40,674 nt of DNA from Deltaproteobacteria bacterium (GCA_031264185.1 JAISEL010000105.1:1-40674); one strand, 5' to 3'. Counted from the stretch's first letter, positions 9,463 through 18,578 are shown. Program-made: numbers and translations. Notes: a model not told the origin generated them from the letters alone.

Positions 9463-9926
9463 GAACCATTGCCTTCGTTTAAGCCTGAGGTCTTAAAGGA
9501 AACCAGAGCAGTTGGGGAGACTTCTGGAGCCCCGGCCAAAGAAACTTCGGACAATTCATCATTTTCCCGGCTTTCTTCCGCCTCGGCCGGGGACAGTTCT
9601 GCTAAAAGCCGAGTCAGACGTTGAGCGTATTCCGGATTTTTATCAAACATAAACGTCAGATCCGGTACATGTTTTAAACTCAGAGAACCGGCTAAATTGG
9701 AGCGGATAAAACCGGCCGCTTTTTTTAAAGCCGCCTCGGCTTTTTCCCGGTCAGAATCCGAGCCCAGGACGCTGAAAAAGACCCGGGCTTTTTTTAAATC
9801 CGCGCTGACGTCCGCCCGGGTCACCGTGACGGACTTAAGACGGGGATCGCCTGTCTTAAACAGCAAAAGTTCCGCCACCTGGGACACTATCTGACGGTTA
9901 ATCTTTTCCAATCGCCGGTGGCTCAT
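9459..9926 (-). CDS. rbfA: Ribosome-binding factor A
   Basis: 155 residues. The KH-like RbfA fold is seen in RRLEKINRQIVSQVAELLL, GDPRLKSVTVTRADVSADLK, KARVFFSV and the helix with GFIRSNLAGSLSLKHVPDL followed by FMFDKNPEYAQRLTRLL. RbfA matures the 5' end of 16S rRNA in the 30S subunit. I start at MSHRRLEK because the longer frame adds 27 residues of out-of-frame ylxP sequence; the chosen start has GAGGA just ahead and overlaps the ylxP 3' end by 29 bp. The last 40 residues are an acidic, Ser/Glu-rich tail not needed by the family. Confidence 0.93.
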   Translation of the reverse strand: MSHRRLEKINRQIVSQVAELLLFKTGDPRLKSVTVTRADVSADLKKARVFFSVLGSDSDREKAEAALKKAAGFIRSNLAGSLSLKHVPDLTFMFDKNPEYAQRLTRLLAELSPAEAEESRENDELSEVSLAGAPEVSPTALVSFKTSGLNEGNGS

Positions 9927-10236
9927 GGTCCTCAAAATCTCCTGTGTCGCTCCAGACAGCCGTATCTTTCTGTGCCTCAGCCACTTCGGCTTCGGCATTG
10001 TCCTCAATAAAATTCAAGAGCCGATCTAAAACGCTGTTCAGTATCCGCTGTTCTGAACCGCAGACCGTAAAACCTAAAACCGCCAGACCGTGACTGTTCT
10101 GGGCCCCCACTTCCGAAGCGGAACAGTTGAAGCGGGCTTTAACCCGACCCAGCAAACTTTTTACAACCCGTCTTTTATCCTTGAAACTGTGGTTGCCTTC
10201 CAGAATCAAGGTCACTTCCAATACTCCCACCACCAC
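9898..10236 (-). CDS. ylxP: DUF503 (YlxP-like) protein
   Basis: 112 residues starting from GTG, MVVGVLEVTLILEGNHSFKD. The DUF503 pattern, LKDKRRVVKSLLGRVKARFN-like helix then SEVGAQNSHGLAVLGFTVCG, is clear. Members are small proteins linked by conserved position between infB and rbfA and implicated in ribosome assembly in some bacteria. The C-terminal 30 residues are acidic and poorly conserved, overlapping the rbfA start. The start is 8 bp from the infB stop. Confidence 0.88.
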   Translation of the reverse strand: MVVGVLEVTLILEGNHSFKDKRRVVKSLLGRVKARFNCSASEVGAQNSHGLAVLGFTVCGSEQRILNSVLDRLLNFIEDNAEAEVAEAQKDTAVWSDTGDFEDHEPPAIGKD

Positions 10237-10243
10237 GGGCCGT

Positions 10244-13200
10244 CTACCTGGTGGCCTCCTTTCTGGCCTGCTCGGCTCTTTCCACGGCTTCGTTTATCAA
10301 ATCAACCGTGGCCGCCGTTTCCTCAATCTGGTAAGCCTCAATACGGTCACCGACCAAGACGTCACTGAAGTTCTCCAGGCAGATACCGCACTCGTGGCCG
10401 CTGGTCACTTCCCGGACATCGGATTTCTCCCTTTTCAGAGAGCCGATCCGGCCGTCGTAGACCGATTGGCCGTCTCTGATTAGCCTGGCCCGAACCCCTC
10501 TGTGAATTTTGCCCTCCGAGACATACGACCCGGCCACCTGGCCGACTTTGGAGATCATAAAGATGGCCCGGACATCGGCCTGGCCTAAAATCTTCTCGCT
10601 CTTTACCGGATCGAGTAAACCGGCCATGGCCTCTTTGATGTCTTCCAAAAGTTTATAGATGATATTGTAGTGGCGGACCTGAACCTGCTCCCGTTCAGCC
10701 AGTTCCTGGATCTGAGCCGCCGGCCTGACCCCGAAACAGATGATTAAAGCCTTGGAAGCCGAAGCCAGCATGATATCTGTCTCCGAGACCCCGCCGGTCG
10801 ACTGGTGCAGCACGGTGATCTTTATTTCCGGGGTGGAAAGTTTGCTGACTGCGTCTAAGATAGCCTCCAAAGACCCCTGAACATCGGCCTTGATGATTAA
10901 GTTCAAACCCTTAACCGCGCCGGCTTTAATATGATCAAAAAGGTTCTCCAAGGTCAGTTTGGAGGTTTTGACCAGCTCACTCTCCCTCTGCTTCAAAAGC
11001 CGGTGCTGGGAGACCTGGCGGGCCTGCTTTTCGTCTTCCATGACAATGAACTCGTCGCCGGCCTGGGGAACCCCAGATATGCCCTGGATCTCCACCGGAA
11101 AGGAAGGTCCGGCCGCCTCGACTTTCAGGCCCTGATCATTATACAGAGCCCGGACTTTGCCGTAAAAAGCCCCGCAGACGTAAGGATCGCCAAGTTTTAA
11201 GACCCCGGCCCCAACCAAAAGAGTGGCCATGGCCCCCCGGCCCCGGTCAAGACGGGCTTCAATGATCCGACCTCTGGCCGGACCGTCGATTCTGGCGTTT
11301 AAAGCCAGGATATCGGCCTGCAAAAGGATCATCTCCAGAAGTTCGTCCACCCCCCGGCCGGTTTTAGCTGAGATGTCCACAAAGACTGTCTCCCCTCCGA
11401 GATCGCCGGCCAGAAGTCCCAGTTCGGTCATCTGTTGCCGGATCTTTAAGGGATTGGCGCCGGGTTTATCAATTTTATTGACCGCCACTATAATGGGCAC
11501 TTTAGCCGCTTTGGCGTGATCGGCCGCTTCTCTGGTCTGGGGCATAACCCCGTCGTCGGCGGCCACAATCAAGATAACAATGTCGGTGACCTGAGCTCCG
11601 CGGGAACGCATGGAGGTAAAAGCCTCATGGCCTGGCGTATCAAGAAAAGTTATGTACTTGTCGCCGACTTTTACGTGGTAAGCACCGATGTGCTGGGTAA
11701 TGCCGCCGGCCTCGCCTTCCTGGATCTTCGTCTTGCGGATATAGTCCAGAAGAGACGTTTTGCCGTGGTCAACATGGCCCATGATGGTCACGACCGGCGA
11801 CCTGGGACCGATCTGGTACTTTTCCGAGATGTCTGGCAAAGGCAGATAGATGCCCTCGTCAAAAGAGGACTTCTCCACTTCGTAGTCAAACTCGGCCGCC
11901 ACCAGGGTAGCTGTGTCAAAATCCAGTGACTGGTTAAGGCCGGCCATGACGCCCATGCCCATGAGCTTTTTGATGATATCCCCGGCCTTAAGCGACAGCC
12001 GGTGGGCCAGTTCCGAGACCGTGATGACCTCATCGACCTTGATCCGCCGCTTAATGGCCTTAGGCACCGTAATCTCTGTTTTGGCCTGGGTTTTCTTGGC
12101 CATTTTGTTCTTTTTGTTCCGCCGCTCCATAGCCCCGTCCGGGTAGAGGTCGGTCCTTTCCACCAGTTCCCGGCGTTTACGGACTCCGGAGGTATCGTCA
12201 CTACGCTCGTGCCCGCCTTTTTTCTTGCGGTCTTTCTTCCGGCCATCATGCTCGGGCGGCGGTGCCTGGGTCAGGATATCGGGTCGGGCTCCGGGCCTCG
12301 ACGGGGAAATACCCGGACGGGCGCCGCCTGGTTTGAAGCCGGTTCGACGGCTCGGCTCTTCGCTGGGCAGTCCGCCCACCGAAACGGTTCTGGAACGGCC
12401 GGCCGGGGAATCGGGTCTGACCCCGTTGGTCCAATCGGGCTTCACGCCAATCACCCTGGCGGCCTCAAAATGCCCTTTAGGATGTCCAGAACCTGGCTGA
12501 CGGCCGACCTGGCTCAATTCCCGGGTAATCTTGCGGGGATGGGGAGAAGGGGTCTCACCTGGCTTATCAAGCCTTTTTTCGCCCTTTCCTCCGGCTTCGC
12601 CCGGCTGGCGCTCCTGTTTGCCGCCTTTGTCGGGTCTGGCCCCTCTGCCTGCCTGGCCTTTAGTTTCCTGGCCTGCACCGGGCTTTTTGGTTTCGGCCTG
12701 GGCAGCGGTCTCGGCCGATTCCCCGGCCTCCAGGACAGGAGAACTTACTTTTATTTCATAAGATTGTTCTTCGGAAGCTCTAACTTCAGCCGATGCGGCT
12801 GAGGCCGACTCTTCCCCGCTGACCGCTTCGGCCGTAGCCGGACTTTCGGCTTTCTGCCCTGGAACCGCTAAAAACTCAGAGGTTTCGGGCTGTTCGGCCT
12901 TATTGAGGCCCAGCTCGTATCTGACCTCGCCTGGAGTGTCCAGTTTCCGAAAATCCGGTTCTCTTAACCGTTCCGCTCCGCCTGGCCGACCGGACGAAGC
13001 GGTTCCGACAATAGTGGCTTTTTCATACGGCCGAGGGGCAATCTTAACCGGAATCTGGGGAGGCGTTGCCATACCGGCCGTTTCGCCTTTGGTTCCTGGT
13101 CCTACGGCGGCCGATTCCTTGGCCTCTGTCAGAATCTCTTCGGGAACCGCCTGCTCGGAGCCTGAAATGCGGTCAGCCGCATCTCTTGCCTTGGCCTCCG

Positions 13201-13423
13201 CCTGCCCACTTTTTTTCCGTCGCTTGACGACCGTCGGCGAAGAACCGCGTCCGCCCACTGAACCCAGGCGTTTTCGGACTTCCGTGACCACGCTTTCTTC
13301 AATACTGTTGGAAGCGCCCAATTTTACCCCAGGCATAATTTTCATGTCGGCCATATGCTGCAGAAGCTCGTTGCTGGTCATTGAAAGTTCCTTGGCCAGT
13401 TCATGAATCCGTTTTTTACCCAT
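10244..13423 (-). CDS. infB: Translation initiation factor IF-2
   Basis: 1059 residues, long for IF-2 because of an extended linker. The first 55 residues form an IF2_N module (KKRIHELAKELSMTSNELLQ). Residues about 60-450 are an Ala/Glu/Gly/Pro/Lys-rich disordered linker. A second IF2_N module (VDEVITVSELAHRLSLKAGD) precedes the GTPase: G1 GHVDHGKT near 548, GGITQHIG, G3 DTPGHEAF, G4 NKID, G5 SAKTG. Domains II-IV follow, ending in the fMet-tRNA-binding C2 domain (GHECGICLENFSDVLVGD). IF-2 positions initiator tRNA on the ribosome. It starts 3 bp after the ylxR stop. Confidence 0.97.
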   Translation of the reverse strand: MGKKRIHELAKELSMTSNELLQHMADMKIMPGVKLGASNSIEESVVTEVRKRLGSVGGRGSSPTVVKRRKKSGQAEAKARDAADRISGSEQAVPEEILTEAKESAAVGPGTKGETAGMATPPQIPVKIAPRPYEKATIVGTASSGRPGGAERLREPDFRKLDTPGEVRYELGLNKAEQPETSEFLAVPGQKAESPATAEAVSGEESASAASAEVRASEEQSYEIKVSSPVLEAGESAETAAQAETKKPGAGQETKGQAGRGARPDKGGKQERQPGEAGGKGEKRLDKPGETPSPHPRKITRELSQVGRQPGSGHPKGHFEAARVIGVKPDWTNGVRPDSPAGRSRTVSVGGLPSEEPSRRTGFKPGGARPGISPSRPGARPDILTQAPPPEHDGRKKDRKKKGGHERSDDTSGVRKRRELVERTDLYPDGAMERRNKKNKMAKKTQAKTEITVPKAIKRRIKVDEVITVSELAHRLSLKAGDIIKKLMGMGVMAGLNQSLDFDTATLVAAEFDYEVEKSSFDEGIYLPLPDISEKYQIGPRSPVVTIMGHVDHGKTSLLDYIRKTKIQEGEAGGITQHIGAYHVKVGDKYITFLDTPGHEAFTSMRSRGAQVTDIVILIVAADDGVMPQTREAADHAKAAKVPIIVAVNKIDKPGANPLKIRQQMTELGLLAGDLGGETVFVDISAKTGRGVDELLEMILLQADILALNARIDGPARGRIIEARLDRGRGAMATLLVGAGVLKLGDPYVCGAFYGKVRALYNDQGLKVEAAGPSFPVEIQGISGVPQAGDEFIVMEDEKQARQVSQHRLLKQRESELVKTSKLTLENLFDHIKAGAVKGLNLIIKADVQGSLEAILDAVSKLSTPEIKITVLHQSTGGVSETDIMLASASKALIICFGVRPAAQIQELAEREQVQVRHYNIIYKLLEDIKEAMAGLLDPVKSEKILGQADVRAIFMISKVGQVAGSYVSEGKIHRGVRARLIRDGQSVYDGRIGSLKREKSDVREVTSGHECGICLENFSDVLVGDRIEAYQIEETAATVDLINEAVERAEQARKEATR

Positions 13424-13426
13424 ACC

Positions 13427-13732
13427 CTACGATACCTGTTCCTTGTTGAAAAGGCTCCCTAAAGAATCGGACGTTATCCTTACCGGCCCATCTGTTAATT
13501 TGAACGCTCTGGCCAGAAGCCCGGGTTTGGCGGCCTTGACCAGACAACCCGGATTATCCCGACAAATCCAGGCCCCCCGTCCGCGAAGACGGGTTTTAAT
13601 ATCCCAGACCAACTCATAATAATGGTCTTTATGTCTTCTGATCACCAGCCTGTATAACCTGTCCTGGGGCAGTTTTCGGCGGCACCCAAGACAGGTTCTA
13701 ACGGGCCTGTCAGATATTTTCCTGCGGCTCAT
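13427..13732 (-). CDS. ylxR: DUF448 (YlxR) RNA-binding-like protein
   Basis: 101 residues. The YlxR signature is present: RTCLGCRRKLPQDRLYRLV near the N terminus, then RGRGAWIC, with further cysteine in NPGCL. The family is a small basic protein between nusA and infB, proposed to bind RNA or the nucleoid. Its start overlaps the nusA 3' end by 23 bp and it is nearly abutted by infB, so it is transcribed within the operon. Confidence 0.93.
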   Translation of the reverse strand: MSRRKISDRPVRTCLGCRRKLPQDRLYRLVIRRHKDHYYELVWDIKTRLRGRGAWICRDNPGCLVKAAKPGLLARAFKLTDGPVRITSDSLGSLFNKEQVS

Positions 13733-15086
13733 CTGACTCAGGGCTCCGGCGCTCGTTCAATTCCGAAGCCGCTGCCCGTCCGGCTTTCTGGGTGAAAAAA
13801 TCCCGGGCCATCGCCTCCCTGGCCGCCTCTTCCGCGTCTTCTCTGGCCAAATTTTCCACGTAAATCCTGGCCGCTTCCCAGACTTGCTGGGCTTTGTCGC
13901 CGCCTAAACCCTCAATCATTGACAGTTGATCAGGTCCGACTTCCAGAAGATCCCTAGCCGAACCGTAACCGGCCTCAAAGAGCTGATCGGCCGTCGCCTC
14001 GCCTACGCCCGGCAGACGCAACAGCGACTGATAGCCGTCTTTTAAGGCCCTCTGGTACTTGGACTCGTTTTTAACGTCAATACGCCAGCCCACTAAACGG
14101 GAGGCTAAACGGACATTCTGACCTTTACGCCCTATGGCCAGGGAAAGCTGCTCATCAGGCACAACTACTTCCAGGGATCTGGCCCCTTCGTCAACAACCA
14201 CCCGTAAAACCCCGGCCGGAGCCAGAGCGCTGGCCACATAGTGCACCACATCGGGACTGTAAGGGATGATATCTATTTTTTCGCCTTTTAGTTCCTGGAC
14301 CACGCCCTGAACTCTGGACCCCCGCAGACCGACACAGGCGCCGACAGGATCGATTTCGCTGTCCGAGGTGGTGACGGCTATTTTGGAACGGCTGCCGGGC
14401 TCTCTGGCCACGGACACTATTTTAACAATGCCCTCGGTAATTTCCGGGACTTCAGCCTCAAATAAGGCTGATAAAAAATCGGGGTGAGTTCGGGAAAGGA
14501 TAATCTGAGGCCCCCGACTGACTAATTTGGCATCAATAATCAATGCCCTGATCCGCTCGCCCCGGTGAAAGTAATTCTCTCTGGGAATCTGCTCGGATGC
14601 CGGAAGCAAGGCTTCGGCCCGGCCTAGGCTTAAGATGATATTGCCTTTGTCCACCCTCTGGATGGTGCCGTTGACAATCTCACCTACCCGCTCTTTATAA
14701 TCATCGAATATAAGATCCCGTTCCGCGTCCTTCATCCGCTGGATAATGACCTGCTTGGCCGACTGGGCGGCAATCCGTCCGAAATTGGCCGCTTCCAGTT
14801 TGACCCCCAGCTCTTCGCCCACCACTGATTCGGGGTCTAATTTTTTGGCCTCTTCTAAGGAGATCTGGGTCTCCGGGTCGGTCACCTCATTAACGACTTC
14901 CTTGTAGCGAAAAATATCAATGTCGCCGGTTTCCTCGTTAAAGGAAACCTCAAAGTTGTCACTTAGACCGAATTTGCGTTTAGCCGCCGACCGGATGGCC
15001 TCTTCCAGGGTTCCGATTAAGACAGATTTATCAATTCCCTTGTCGCGGCTAATCTGGTCAACTATTCTTTTCAGGTCAAGATTCAT
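13710..15086 (-). CDS. nusA: Transcription termination/antitermination factor NusA
   Basis: 458 residues. Order: N-terminal polymerase-binding domain (about 1-130), S1 domain near 130-200 (GEIVNGTIQRVDKGNIILSL), KH1 and KH2 at about 225-345 with VGACVGLRGSRVQGVV and LSLAIGRKGQNVRLASRLVG, then a helix-hairpin-helix region with RLPGVGEATADQLFEAGY. It acts on pausing, termination and rRNA antitermination. I start at MNLDLKRIVDQISRD because GGGAG precedes that ATG at short spacing and longer frames add non-family residues. It leads the nusA-ylxR-infB block; a 279-bp gap separates it from rimP. Confidence 0.96.
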   Translation of the reverse strand: MNLDLKRIVDQISRDKGIDKSVLIGTLEEAIRSAAKRKFGLSDNFEVSFNEETGDIDIFRYKEVVNEVTDPETQISLEEAKKLDPESVVGEELGVKLEAANFGRIAAQSAKQVIIQRMKDAERDLIFDDYKERVGEIVNGTIQRVDKGNIILSLGRAEALLPASEQIPRENYFHRGERIRALIIDAKLVSRGPQIILSRTHPDFLSALFEAEVPEITEGIVKIVSVAREPGSRSKIAVTTSDSEIDPVGACVGLRGSRVQGVVQELKGEKIDIIPYSPDVVHYVASALAPAGVLRVVVDEGARSLEVVVPDEQLSLAIGRKGQNVRLASRLVGWRIDVKNESKYQRALKDGYQSLLRLPGVGEATADQLFEAGYGSARDLLEVGPDQLSMIEGLGGDKAQQVWEAARIYVENLAREDAEEAAREAMARDFFTQKAGRAAASELNERRSPESDEPQENI

Positions 15087-15365
15087 AATTCTCCCTACTC
15101 TTCCCCGGCTCCTGACCAAGAGAGAAATTGGGTTTTGGTTAAGCCCTTTAATTCTAAAGCATCTCCGGACTTCCTAACGGATTGCGGGCCAATTTAAATG
15201 TGAGCCGCCGGTATCTCTCCTTATTTTCCGGACAGCATAGCGGCCTTGCCAATCATTACAGGAACCAAAGTTATTTTTGGTCCGGAAGCTCCGTGCTTTT
15301 TATCCTGGTCTCGCTTTTGTAAGCCTCCTAATCTTTATTCTAGAGGACTGCGAGTATGATAATGT

Positions 15366-15923
15366 CTACATCTCAGGGATAAGACGGGCTTTTAGTTCAG
15401 GGCTCAGACCGAAAGTAATATCGCCTTCCGAAGTAATGAGTTTAAAATCGCCTTCCGAAGTTGACAGACGGCCCAGGTATGCAATTGTCCGGCCGTCCTT
15501 TATCATTTTTATCTTAGCCAGACATCCGGAAAACCTCCGGAAATCGGCTTCGGTCACCAAACGACGGTCCAGGCCTGGGGAAGAAACTTCCAAGACATAG
15601 GCCGGACCACAATCAGGCTCAAGTTCGTCTAACTTCGCCGACAACTGACGGGCTATTTGGGTGCATTCGTCAATTGTCACTTTAGAGCCACCCGGACCTG
15701 TGCCCGGATGATCGACCACCACCCGGACAATCCTGCGTCCGTTTTCCAGGGGGGTTTCCAAAGCCACCAGCTCTAAGTTTAAAGGGGCCATAAATAGCCG
15801 GGCCAGAGGTTCTATTTTCCCGACCAAAGCCTTTAAGCCTGCTCCCGAGAGAACGTCTTTTTTGGGGCCGGATTTTTTGGCCTTAGGGCCTGAAGGCATT
15901 TGTTTGGGTCCTAAACTTGACAT
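15366..15923 (-). CDS. rimP: Ribosome maturation factor RimP
   Basis: 185 residues from the chosen start MSSLGPKQMPSGPK. The RimP core begins about residue 27 with LKALVGKIEPLARLFMAPLN, includes VTIDECTQIARQLSAKLDE and the signature YVLEVSSPGLDRRL, and ends with the Sm-like domain. RimP promotes 30S maturation. The N-terminal 26 residues are Lys/Pro/Gly-rich and extra to the family. The ATG at 15923 lies in the end of an IS605-type relic whose GGGGAGG abuts it with no spacer, so an internal ATG (MPSGPK) at 15899 is an alternative. A longer frame to 16073 merely translates the relic. Confidence 0.9.
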   Translation of the reverse strand: MSSLGPKQMPSGPKAKKSGPKKDVLSGAGLKALVGKIEPLARLFMAPLNLELVALETPLENGRRIVRVVVDHPGTGPGGSKVTIDECTQIARQLSAKLDELEPDCGPAYVLEVSSPGLDRRLVTEADFRRFSGCLAKIKMIKDGRTIAYLGRLSTSEGDFKLITSEGDITFGLSPELKARLIPEM

Positions 15924-16070
15924 CCTCCCCGCCAAATGTCTGGGGATTTTCACAAAGCCAGAAACTTTAAAGCTTCTGATCCCCTCGGTGGATTCATGCT
16001 TCACCGGCAGACTGACGTGTCTAAACCTCAACCGGAGAAAGCGGCCTGACGGCCGCCAAAAAGCGTAATG
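15921..16070 (-). mobile_element. IS200/IS605-type right-end relic providing the rimP start
   Basis: On the minus strand the blocks GGTGAAGCATGAATCC, GGCTTTGTGAAAATCCCC, a short hairpin, and GGGGAGGATGTCAAG appear in the order and spacing of the pnp-leader relic. GGGGAGGATGTCAAG is a classic right terminus of IS200/IS605 elements. Here its ATG is in frame with rimP. The outer part (CGGCCTGACGGCCGCC palindrome near 16047) may belong to the same relic. No tnpA or tnpB remains. Confidence 0.62.
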
Positions 16071-16149
16071 CATCGAACTGAAGCGCCGAATACGATCGGA
16101 TTGCGCCTTATATCCCAGGCCTTACGGTCGGAATTTTACAGCGCTTTAA

Positions 16150-16178
16150 TAAAAAAGAAAGCGGGCCCAGGCCCACTT
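16150..16178 (-). terminator. Intrinsic terminator upstream of rimP
   Basis: Read on the minus strand: an 8-bp stem (one G-U pair) AAGTGGGC / GCCCGCTT with tetraloop CTGG, followed by TTCTTTTTT. This is a textbook Rho-independent terminator pointing toward rimP. The nearest minus-strand gene upstream ends at 17547 and has its own terminator, so what this one ends is unclear. Confidence 0.7.
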
Positions 16179-16179
16179 C

Positions 16180-17477
16180 TTAAATAAGAGGGTTTAATTG
16201 TCCACCTGCTTTAGTTCCTAGAAAAGGAAAAAAAGCCCAGATACAGACGAGCTGGTCAAAAAAACCAAACCCCTCCCCGGAAAACGGCTTAAAATCAAGC
16301 CCGATCAGGTCCGAATCAATAATCTACCTCAATTAAACAAACAGAAGGTAAATTTAACGGACCAAAATCAAAACCACAGGACTGAAAAACCGGTCTGACC
16401 AAAGTCAAACTTAATTTCATAAAACTTATTAAAGCTCAAATTTGAGATTATTACATATAAAAATATGTTAATAAATCAAATATAAACTCTCAAAGAGTCC
16501 GGTAGTTCTGCCGAACTGCCCGGCTCCAGTGGCATTCGTTATTTACACTAAATTTCAACCCATGTCAAGATATTTATAATTTATCCAGAATTTTTATATT
16601 TTTTTCCGTCCAAAGGGCTTTTTGGGGGACCTTTCCCCTAAAAAATGAGGTGTTCGGGCGGGGCTGGTTTAAAATTCGAATAAGGACGGCCAAAGTTGAT
16701 CAGGGACAGAGTCAGGTTGCCGACCAGACCTTTAGAAATCCACATCTGAGTGAGAAAGCGACCCAGTTATTCCTCCCCGCAGGCCGGACCGGTTGATCTT
16801 AAGAACAGGGGGCCTTTCGGGTTATTTTTTTTACCCAAATAAGACAATCTCGCCCATTGTTTAAAACTAAAAATCGGTCTGGCCGAAAATATAGCCGGAA
16901 CAGAAAAATATTATCACAGCCGTCCAAGAAAATTTCAAAAGACTAAGTCAATCGCCGTAACTCCTTGATAATAGCTCCTACTTAACCGTCAAAAATGGCG
17001 GTTTGAATTCCTAACCCCTTTACGTGTTCTGAGACCAGCTGTCCAAAAATAATCCACTGCCCAACTCTTACAGGTTAGGCGGCTACATCAGCCCACAAAA
17101 AAAGAGTGGAGAAATGAGGTCTCCTGCGGAAACCCTGTTTTATAGATTGCACTTTTAAAAATCAAAAGAAAACAAGGAAATTTCTGATGAAATCTTCACC
17201 GAAACGTCCTTTAATAACATTAGTTAATCTTTATAATTATAGCATTGCACTTGTATTGCAAAATTGCAATTTCTTATAACCCATTGATTTTACGTTATTC
17301 TTTTTCTTGGACAGGCGTGAAATATTATTTAAACAGCAAAAGTTCCGCTTTTTTGGTCCCTGATACCTGATACCTGATACTTTTGTTTTTTTGAGGCAGC
17401 CTCATTAGCTGCCCCCCAAAAAGCGTAATAACTCAATTGAGCTGTCCTCCTCAGCCCCTAAAGTCTTGACCGGTTGC
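16180..17477. other. Long intergenic region, no gene recognised
   Basis: About 1.3 kb without a credible reading frame on either strand. Composition varies between AT-rich stretches (16430-16470, 17200-17300) and GC-richer patches. A hairpin CCGG-x-AGTTC-TGCC-GAACT lies near 16500. The intrinsic terminator at 16150-16178 points out of this region, so an unannotated minus-strand RNA or a decayed gene may lie here. Confidence 0.45.
17359..17379. repeat. Three tandem CCTGATA heptamers
   Basis: Three perfect 7-bp units in tandem followed by CTTTTG. It lies in intergenic DNA, about 170 bp downstream of the stop of the low-complexity gene ending at 17547. Could be slippage-derived; no function suggested. 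Confidence 0.9.
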
Positions 17478-17511
17478 AAAAAATCCGGGGATCAGGCAGA
17501 AAATCCCCGGA
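17478..17511 (-). terminator. Intrinsic terminator of the exported low-complexity gene
   Basis: On the minus strand TCCGGGGAT, a 10-nt loop, ATCCCCGGA, then TTTTTT. The 9-bp perfect stem and six-T tract lie about 36 bp after the stop at 17547, a canonical Rho-independent terminator for that gene. Confidence 0.88.
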
Positions 17512-17546
17512 CTGCTGAATTCCGATATTATTTCCTGATATTCAGG

Positions 17547-18578
17547 TTATTCGGCTGTTTCACCACGAGGTCCGCGATCGCCGCCTCCGGGCTGACCGCC
17601 GCCGCTTCCGCTGCCGCTGCTTCCGCCGCGATCTCCGCCGCCGCCGGGAGTTCCGGCATTATCAGGCTGACTGCCGCCGCTCCCTCCGCGATCACCGCCG
17701 CCGGGCTGACTGCCGCCGGAAGTTCCGGCATTACCGGGCTGACCGTTTCCGGGCCGGTCCTGACCGGGTCTCTGGCCGGAATTGTAGTTAGAGTCTCCGC
17801 CGGGTCTCCGCCCTCCGCCGGAAGGGCTGACATTACCAGGCCGGTTCTGGCCAGGTCTCTGGCCGGAATTGTAGTTCGAATCTCCGCCGGGCCTCCGCCC
17901 TTCACTGGAAGGTCCGACATTCCCGGGCCGGTTCTGGCCAGGTCTCTGGCCGGAATTATAGTTCGAATCTCCGCCGGGCCTCCGATTATTCCGATTATTC
18001 CGACGATCATTTCCTTGGTTATATTGATTGCTCCGACGGTCGTTTCCCCGGTTGTACTGACTGTCCCGGCGGTTATCCCGGCGGTTATCCCGGCGGTCGT
18101 TTTGGCGGACTTCGCTACGCTGCTGCCGGCGGTTATTGTTCTGACGAACTTCCCGCTGGTTCTCCCGGCGATTATTGTCCTGACGAACTTCCCGACGCTG
18201 CTGCCGGCGGTTATTGTTCTGACGAACTTCCCGCTGGTTCTCCCGGCGATTATTGTCCTGACGGACTTCCCGACGCTGCTGCCGACGGTTATTGTTCTGA
18301 CGGACTTCCCGTTGGTTCTCCCGGCGATCGTTTCGGTCGTAACTGTCATCTCGTCGGTCGTCTCGTCTGTTCGGACCCTGGACATGCTGAACCATCGGCC
18401 TGTCTTGGTCAGTTATGGACTGGGCTGTAACCAAAGCACCCGACAGGCCGTCAATTGGGCTGTAGGCCGATTCCGTAGCCACTGCCCCGGCTTCGGCCGG
18501 ACCGGACCAGACCACAGCCAGAAGCACTAGTAAAGGCAGACAAAACGCTGACAATAAAAATGATTTGGACTTAAACAT
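17547..18578 (-). CDS. Exported Arg/Asn/Gln- and Gly/Pro-rich repeat protein (family copy A)
   Basis: 343 residues. A signal peptide (SFLLSAFCLPLLVLLAVVW then AEA cleavage) leads to a short spacer, then low-complexity repeats: first R/N/Q-rich units of 26 residues (REVRQNNNRRQQR alternating with REVRQDNNRRENQ), then about three 29-residue units around RRPGGDSNYNSGQRPGQNRP, then a Gly/Ser/Pro tail. No cysteine or enzyme motif follows the signal. The mature part should be disordered and very basic at first. The start has GAGGTG four bases ahead, a feature shared with its paralogues at 19.4, 20.5 and 33-38 kb. A terminator follows. Function unknown; surface or nucleic-acid/polyanion binding is speculation. 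The opposite-strand frames here are shadows. Confidence 0.8.
   Translation of the reverse strand: MFKSKSFLLSAFCLPLLVLLAVVWSGPAEAGAVATESAYSPIDGLSGALVTAQSITDQDRPMVQHVQGPNRRDDRRDDSYDRNDRRENQREVRQNNNRRQQRREVRQDNNRRENQREVRQNNNRRQQRREVRQDNNRRENQREVRQNNNRRQQRSEVRQNDRRDNRRDNRRDSQYNRGNDRRSNQYNQGNDRRNNRNNRRPGGDSNYNSGQRPGQNRPGNVGPSSEGRRPGGDSNYNSGQRPGQNRPGNVSPSGGGRRPGGDSNYNSGQRPGQDRPGNGQPGNAGTSGGSQPGGGDRGGSGGSQPDNAGTPGGGGDRGGSSGSGSGGGQPGGGDRGPRGETAE
18101..18322 (-). repeat. 78-bp in-frame tandem repeats inside the copy A gene
   Basis: Nearly identical 78-bp units, each encoding about 26 residues of the REVRQ-N/D-NNRR type, occur roughly 2.7 times with only a few base differences. High DNA identity between units suggests recent expansion by slippage or recombination, as for length-variable surface proteins. 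Confidence 0.8.

Noticed and set aside
12002-12802. 266-codon plus-strand frame opposite infB
   Set aside because: Antisense shadow of the GC-rich infB linker region; no start context and no family features.
15924-16073. N-terminal extension of RimP by 50 residues
   Set aside because: The extra part translates the IS605-type relic; RimP family members do not have it and no ribosome binding site precedes it.
18101-18322. Possible CRISPR array
   Set aside because: Repeat units are contiguous, in frame with a protein, about 78 bp long without unique spacers, and no cas gene is present.
17466-18530. 354-codon plus-strand Ala/Ile/Val/Pro frame and a 285-codon minus-strand frame over the same repeats
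   Set aside because: Shadows of the repeat gene at 17547-18578: repeats whose length is a multiple of three keep other frames open. Only the called frame has GAGGTG, a signal peptide and a matching terminator.
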